Source: Candidatus Babelota bacterium
GTDB lineage: Bacteria; Babelota; Babeliae; Babelales; Vermiphilaceae
Length of the DNA stretch: 64,000 nt
Direction: 5' to 3'
Assembly (NCBI GenBank): GCA_029262595.1
Contig: JAJCZB010000071.1
Location: 114,575-178,574, forward strand
A model generated the notes under the pieces. The model made no database searches and had not been told where the DNA came from. It worked only from the letters and a program-made list of their open reading frames with translations. A program made the translations under genes and the position numbers. Position 1 is the stretch's first letter; each line of letters opens with the position of its first letter. Positions 61,296-64,000 of the stretch are shown in pieces.

Positions 61296-61622
61296 ATGAC
61301 GCGTATATACACACCCTTAGGTATTACCGTGGCGGAGCATATACGTTGCGAGTGTAAAAACAATGTGGATGCGTTGAAGGCGGCTTTGGCTGCGAAGACC
61401 AAGAAGGACTTGGACAAAGTGAAGTCCTTGGAAGAATATATGTGGACGCGTTGGAAAACTATTCTGATCGGACTAGGTCAAGATTATCCAGATGCTCCAG
61501 AATTGGACTATGAAGATTACAAGTCCTATTTCATTGACCCAGATAATGGGAAGCTTTATCGGCTCAAGGATGTGAATATTCGTGAGCCATTGCCGGAGGA
61601 TCTTGAATGTTCAAAACCATGA
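61296..61622 (+). CDS. Unknown small protein
   Basis: 108 residues from the ATG with AGGAG upstream; longer frames start inside the previous gene. Acidic helix bundle. Function unknown. Confidence 0.72.
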   Translation: MTRIYTPLGITVAEHIRCECKNNVDALKAALAAKTKKDLDKVKSLEEYMWTRWKTILIGLGQDYPDAPELDYEDYKSYFIDPDNGKLYRLKDVNIREPLPEDLECSKP

Positions 61623-62164
61623 TAGATGCTGGAAAGAAACGCAGGCTAAACAAGGAAGAGCGACAGACGTTGGTGCGTGTAAGCGATTCGCTTGGTATGA
61701 ACATTGTGGATCATTTCGAGTCGTTGGATAAGGTTGGCGCTGAGAAGTTACCTGAATATTACGAAGCACCGGCTGTTGGTCTCACAGAGCACGGAGCGTA
61801 CAAACCTGTAAAGATCGAACCCGAGTATATTGACGCAGCTGTTCCTTATGGAAAACTACGGGTTGGAACGACTTTTTGGAGCTGGCGTCATAGACTAGAT
61901 TTGCATACTGACGGCAGTGTGGTTTTCGATACTCAGGATAAGGTGCATACTCGACCTCAGTCCTCTGGAAACTTTATCAAGTTAGTGAAGCTCGATAAGG
62001 CTGTAGCAGGTGAGGCTTGGGATGTCCGGAATGTCGGTCGTGATAATCATGCCTACGATAAGAGTTCAAGTTTGGCGAATGGTCGTCACATACCTGTTGT
62101 GTGTATTGAGCACGTCAGAGAAACGGTAAACAAAGAATTACGATTGGAGGATCACAGTGAGTGA
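61607..62164 (+). CDS. Unknown protein (185 aa)
   Basis: GGAGG precedes the ATG, overlapping the previous gene by 16 bases. Mixed fold, no motif recognised. Confidence 0.75.
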   Translation: MFKTMIDAGKKRRLNKEERQTLVRVSDSLGMNIVDHFESLDKVGAEKLPEYYEAPAVGLTEHGAYKPVKIEPEYIDAAVPYGKLRVGTTFWSWRHRLDLHTDGSVVFDTQDKVHTRPQSSGNFIKLVKLDKAVAGEAWDVRNVGRDNHAYDKSSSLANGRHIPVVCIEHVRETVNKELRLEDHSE

Positions 62165-62519
62165 AGAGGGCAATATCATAGTTCCGGAAACGGCGAAGGA
62201 AGAGGAACCGAAGGAACTTCCTGACATAATGGATCGTACTCATCGATGCGGGACATGTCCGCATTTTGTAGTACGTGAGGATATCACGGGTATGGATATG
62301 AAGACGAAGAAGGCGGTTCTCGGCGGTGAATGCCGGCGGTATCCGCCTAATATGCTAATTTTCGTGAGGCAGGTAAAAGAGCAGCCTAAGATTCAAACGG
62401 CAGGTGTTCAGCAGGGTCAAAACATGATTCAGAATCCTGAACCTCATCATGCTTATAGAACCGAATACGATTGGTGTGGTGAGCATCCCGAAATATGGAA
62501 GGAACATTATGGCACGTAA
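62157..62519 (+). CDS. Cys-rich small protein
   Basis: 120 residues from GTG with GGAGG. Cys and His residues spread through the middle (HRCGTCPHF...GECRR...WCGEH) may bind zinc. Role unknown. Confidence 0.75.
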   Translation: MSEEGNIIVPETAKEEEPKELPDIMDRTHRCGTCPHFVVREDITGMDMKTKKAVLGGECRRYPPNMLIFVRQVKEQPKIQTAGVQQGQNMIQNPEPHHAYRTEYDWCGEHPEIWKEHYGT

Positions 62520-62817
62520 ATTCAATCCAATGCTTTTGGCTGGGAGTACCGAGGTAGGCGATACATTTCGTGCATTGCGGGCCAACGGACGTGAGATTGC
62601 TTTAGGTGCTACGTTGTGGAACAGGCTTAGTGATCCTGATCATCCTTACGAAGAAATTGGTTATTACCAAGAAGACGTGGATACCGAAGGGGAAACGCAG
62701 CATATGCTTTATGTCCCTGACAAAGGTATTCCTATGAACGATCGATGCATGGTGGCAATTGTAAATGCCACGTTAGAAATAAAGGAACGCTATGTCGGCG
62801 AGACAAATGGGGACTAA
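62509..62817 (+). CDS. Unknown small protein
   Basis: 102 residues, AAGGAACATT before the ATG, overlapping the previous gene by 11 bases. No motif recognised. Confidence 0.7.
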   Translation: MARKFNPMLLAGSTEVGDTFRALRANGREIALGATLWNRLSDPDHPYEEIGYYQEDVDTEGETQHMLYVPDKGIPMNDRCMVAIVNATLEIKERYVGETNGD

Positions 62818-62974
62818 GGGTTACGTGGACACGGAACCTGCAAACTTCCACTGCTATAGATGTGGCCATGAGACATCATTTGTCTGGGTGCATTGCCAAT
62901 ACAGATGTTCAACGTGTAAGCAGTCCACACTGAATAGTGAAGGTGGCGCGGAGCGGATGGGCCAACTGGAGTAA
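62792..62974 (+). CDS. Small zinc-ribbon protein
   Basis: 60 residues, AAAGGAACGCT before the ATG. CYRCGH...CQYRCSTC zinc ribbon. Role unknown. Confidence 0.7.
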   Translation: MSARQMGTKGYVDTEPANFHCYRCGHETSFVWVHCQYRCSTCKQSTLNSEGGAERMGQLE

Positions 62975-63053
62975 GGAATTATGGAACAATGATAATACTT
63001 TCCACTTTTTCGGGTCTTGGTAAGATATCATCGGCCCTTGTATAGAGGGCATA

Positions 63054-63257
63054 ATGAACCGGGATAAAGACGATTATAATGTGTCCATCGTGATCACTCA
63101 CCAGGTGAAAGAATACCTGGATCAGTTGGTTGACGATGGAATCTTTGGCAAGAACATCCAGGAGATTTGTGCTCGGATGATTGATCGTCGAATTGAGGAG
63201 ATGATACATGACGGAACCTTCCTCGAGAGAAGACACTCTGAAGCTAAGAAGGCTTGA
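63054..63257 (+). CDS. Small RHH-like protein
   Basis: 67 residues with the shape SIVITHQVKEYLDQLVDDGIFGKNIQEICARMIDRRIEEM, resembling a ribbon-helix-helix regulator. GAGGG precedes the ATG; the 79-base gap upstream contains a short hairpin that covers the GAGGG. Confidence 0.65.
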   Translation: MNRDKDDYNVSIVITHQVKEYLDQLVDDGIFGKNIQEICARMIDRRIEEMIHDGTFLERRHSEAKKA

Positions 63258-63612
63258 GGGAATTCTGTTGTCGATGTCGAATGTTATTCCTTTCAGGGAA
63301 CTCATTCATGCTAAACCCGAGAACCGGCGTGATAAATCGCAGGCTTTCTTGGAGTATCTGCACAAGATGGCCGTTGAACCTTACCAAAAAGATCATGCCA
63401 AACTTAGCGATGAAATCTCGCCGAGTCGAATTAGTTACGGCACAGCGAATGGAAGTGTAGCTCGAGAGATTGAAATGTTTCGGAAAGGTGACGACGTAGT
63501 CATGGTGATGTCAGTAGAAGAGGGTGAGGATTTTATGTTTCAGCTGCCTTACTCTGATCTACGTTCCATGATGTTTTCAATGAATACGGCATTGTCCGAT
63601 TTGCGGGCATAA
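63208..63612 (+). CDS. Unknown small protein
   Basis: 134 residues, alpha/beta, GAGGAGATGATAC before the ATG, overlapping the previous gene by 50 bases. Function unknown. Confidence 0.72.
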   Translation: MTEPSSREDTLKLRRLEGILLSMSNVIPFRELIHAKPENRRDKSQAFLEYLHKMAVEPYQKDHAKLSDEISPSRISYGTANGSVAREIEMFRKGDDVVMVMSVEEGEDFMFQLPYSDLRSMMFSMNTALSDLRA

Positions 63613-63622
63613 GGAGGTAGAC

Positions 63623-64000
63623 ATGCAGAAGGAATTTGATCCGATGATGTGGTTATATGCTCAATATAATGAGCCTCATCGAAAGTATCACACCTGGGAG
63701 CACATTGCGCATATGCTCATGCGGGCTGGGGAAATTCATCAGCTCACAGGGGATAATGTCTCTGTTCTAACTAAACCTCAGTTTTGGGCTATTCTTTACC
63801 ATGATGCTGCGTATGAGGTACATCAGCCTGCGGGGGCGAATGAAAGAGGAAGTGCGCACATAGCTTGTAAGCATCTCAGTCAGCCATGGGTGATGGCGGG
63901 TCATGGTCTCAGTTTCGAAGATCTCAAGACGATTGAGCAAATAATTCTTGACACGACGGCGCCCCATACGGCCACAATCTTGGCATCTGAATTGGTCATA
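63623..64000 (+). CDS. HD-superfamily phosphohydrolase-like, cut by right edge
   Basis: 126 visible codons run to the window end. YNEPHRKYHTWEHIAHML..., AILYHDAAYEVHQPAGANERGSA matches the remembered pattern of predicted metal-dependent HD-like hydrolases (COG4339 type: EPHR-x-YH...HD-x-x-Y...NE-x-x-SA). Probably acts on nucleotides or phosphoesters. Recurring site AAGGAGGTAGAC before the ATG. Confidence 0.8.
   Translation, partial: MQKEFDPMMWLYAQYNEPHRKYHTWEHIAHMLMRAGEIHQLTGDNVSVLTKPQFWAILYHDAAYEVHQPAGANERGSAHIACKHLSQPWVMAGHGLSFEDLKTIEQIILDTTAPHTATILASELVI

Overview
The window is a piece of a large tailed double-stranded DNA phage genome. Genes are tightly packed, usually with ATGA or TAATG overlaps, and most have Shine-Dalgarno sequences. 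There are phage replication proteins, a long virion block with a baseplate J-like protein and a possible gp25-like protein (which points to a contractile tail), a holin, and many very small hydrophilic genes. Two lipobox signal peptides suggest a Gram-negative host. I saw no tRNA, rRNA, CRISPR array, integrase, terminase, portal or capsid gene. Both ends cut through genes, so this is an interior fragment.

Layout. (1) Positions 1-10800, minus strand: replication block with a family A DNA polymerase (cut at the left edge), a possible zinc-containing ssDNA-binding protein, a DnaG-type primase, a DnaB/RecA-fold helicase with an unusual Walker A, and unknown genes including three tiny ones. (2) 11048-18908, minus strand: eight unknown genes including a 962-residue, Gly/Ala/Met-rich, probably virion protein. 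(3) 18909-19372: divergent intergenic region with 30-bp tandem repeats, hairpins and promoter-like sequences. (4) 19373-50387, plus strand: the virion and lysis block (holin, lipoprotein, a 1417-residue structural protein, baseplate-like proteins, a LamG-like adhesin, a DUF4376-like protein, a patatin-like lipase). Peptide deformylase and a sigma-70-like factor lie inside it, and one lone minus-strand gene sits at 23351-23866. (5) 50500-64000, plus strand: after a strong terminator, about 40 small accessory genes. These include GroES, ThyX, a nucleoside 2-deoxyribosyltransferase-like protein, a MazG-like pyrophosphatase, DUF3310, an HD-hydrolase-like protein, an HNH endonuclease and many CxxC zinc-ribbon proteins.

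The genes suggest a phage that copies its own DNA, controls part of its transcription (its own sigma factor and several recurring promoter-like motifs), adjusts nucleotide pools, and builds a contractile-tailed particle. The least expected signals are not protein genes. They are a repeated TA(T/A)AACGTT motif in front of virion genes, a repeated extended ribosome-binding site GAGGTAGAC, a structured RNA region after the holin with a 12-nt exact complement of that site, and a roughly 200-nt region with pairing ends at 43457-43654. All functional statements are read from sequence patterns and remembered family motifs; no search was run.
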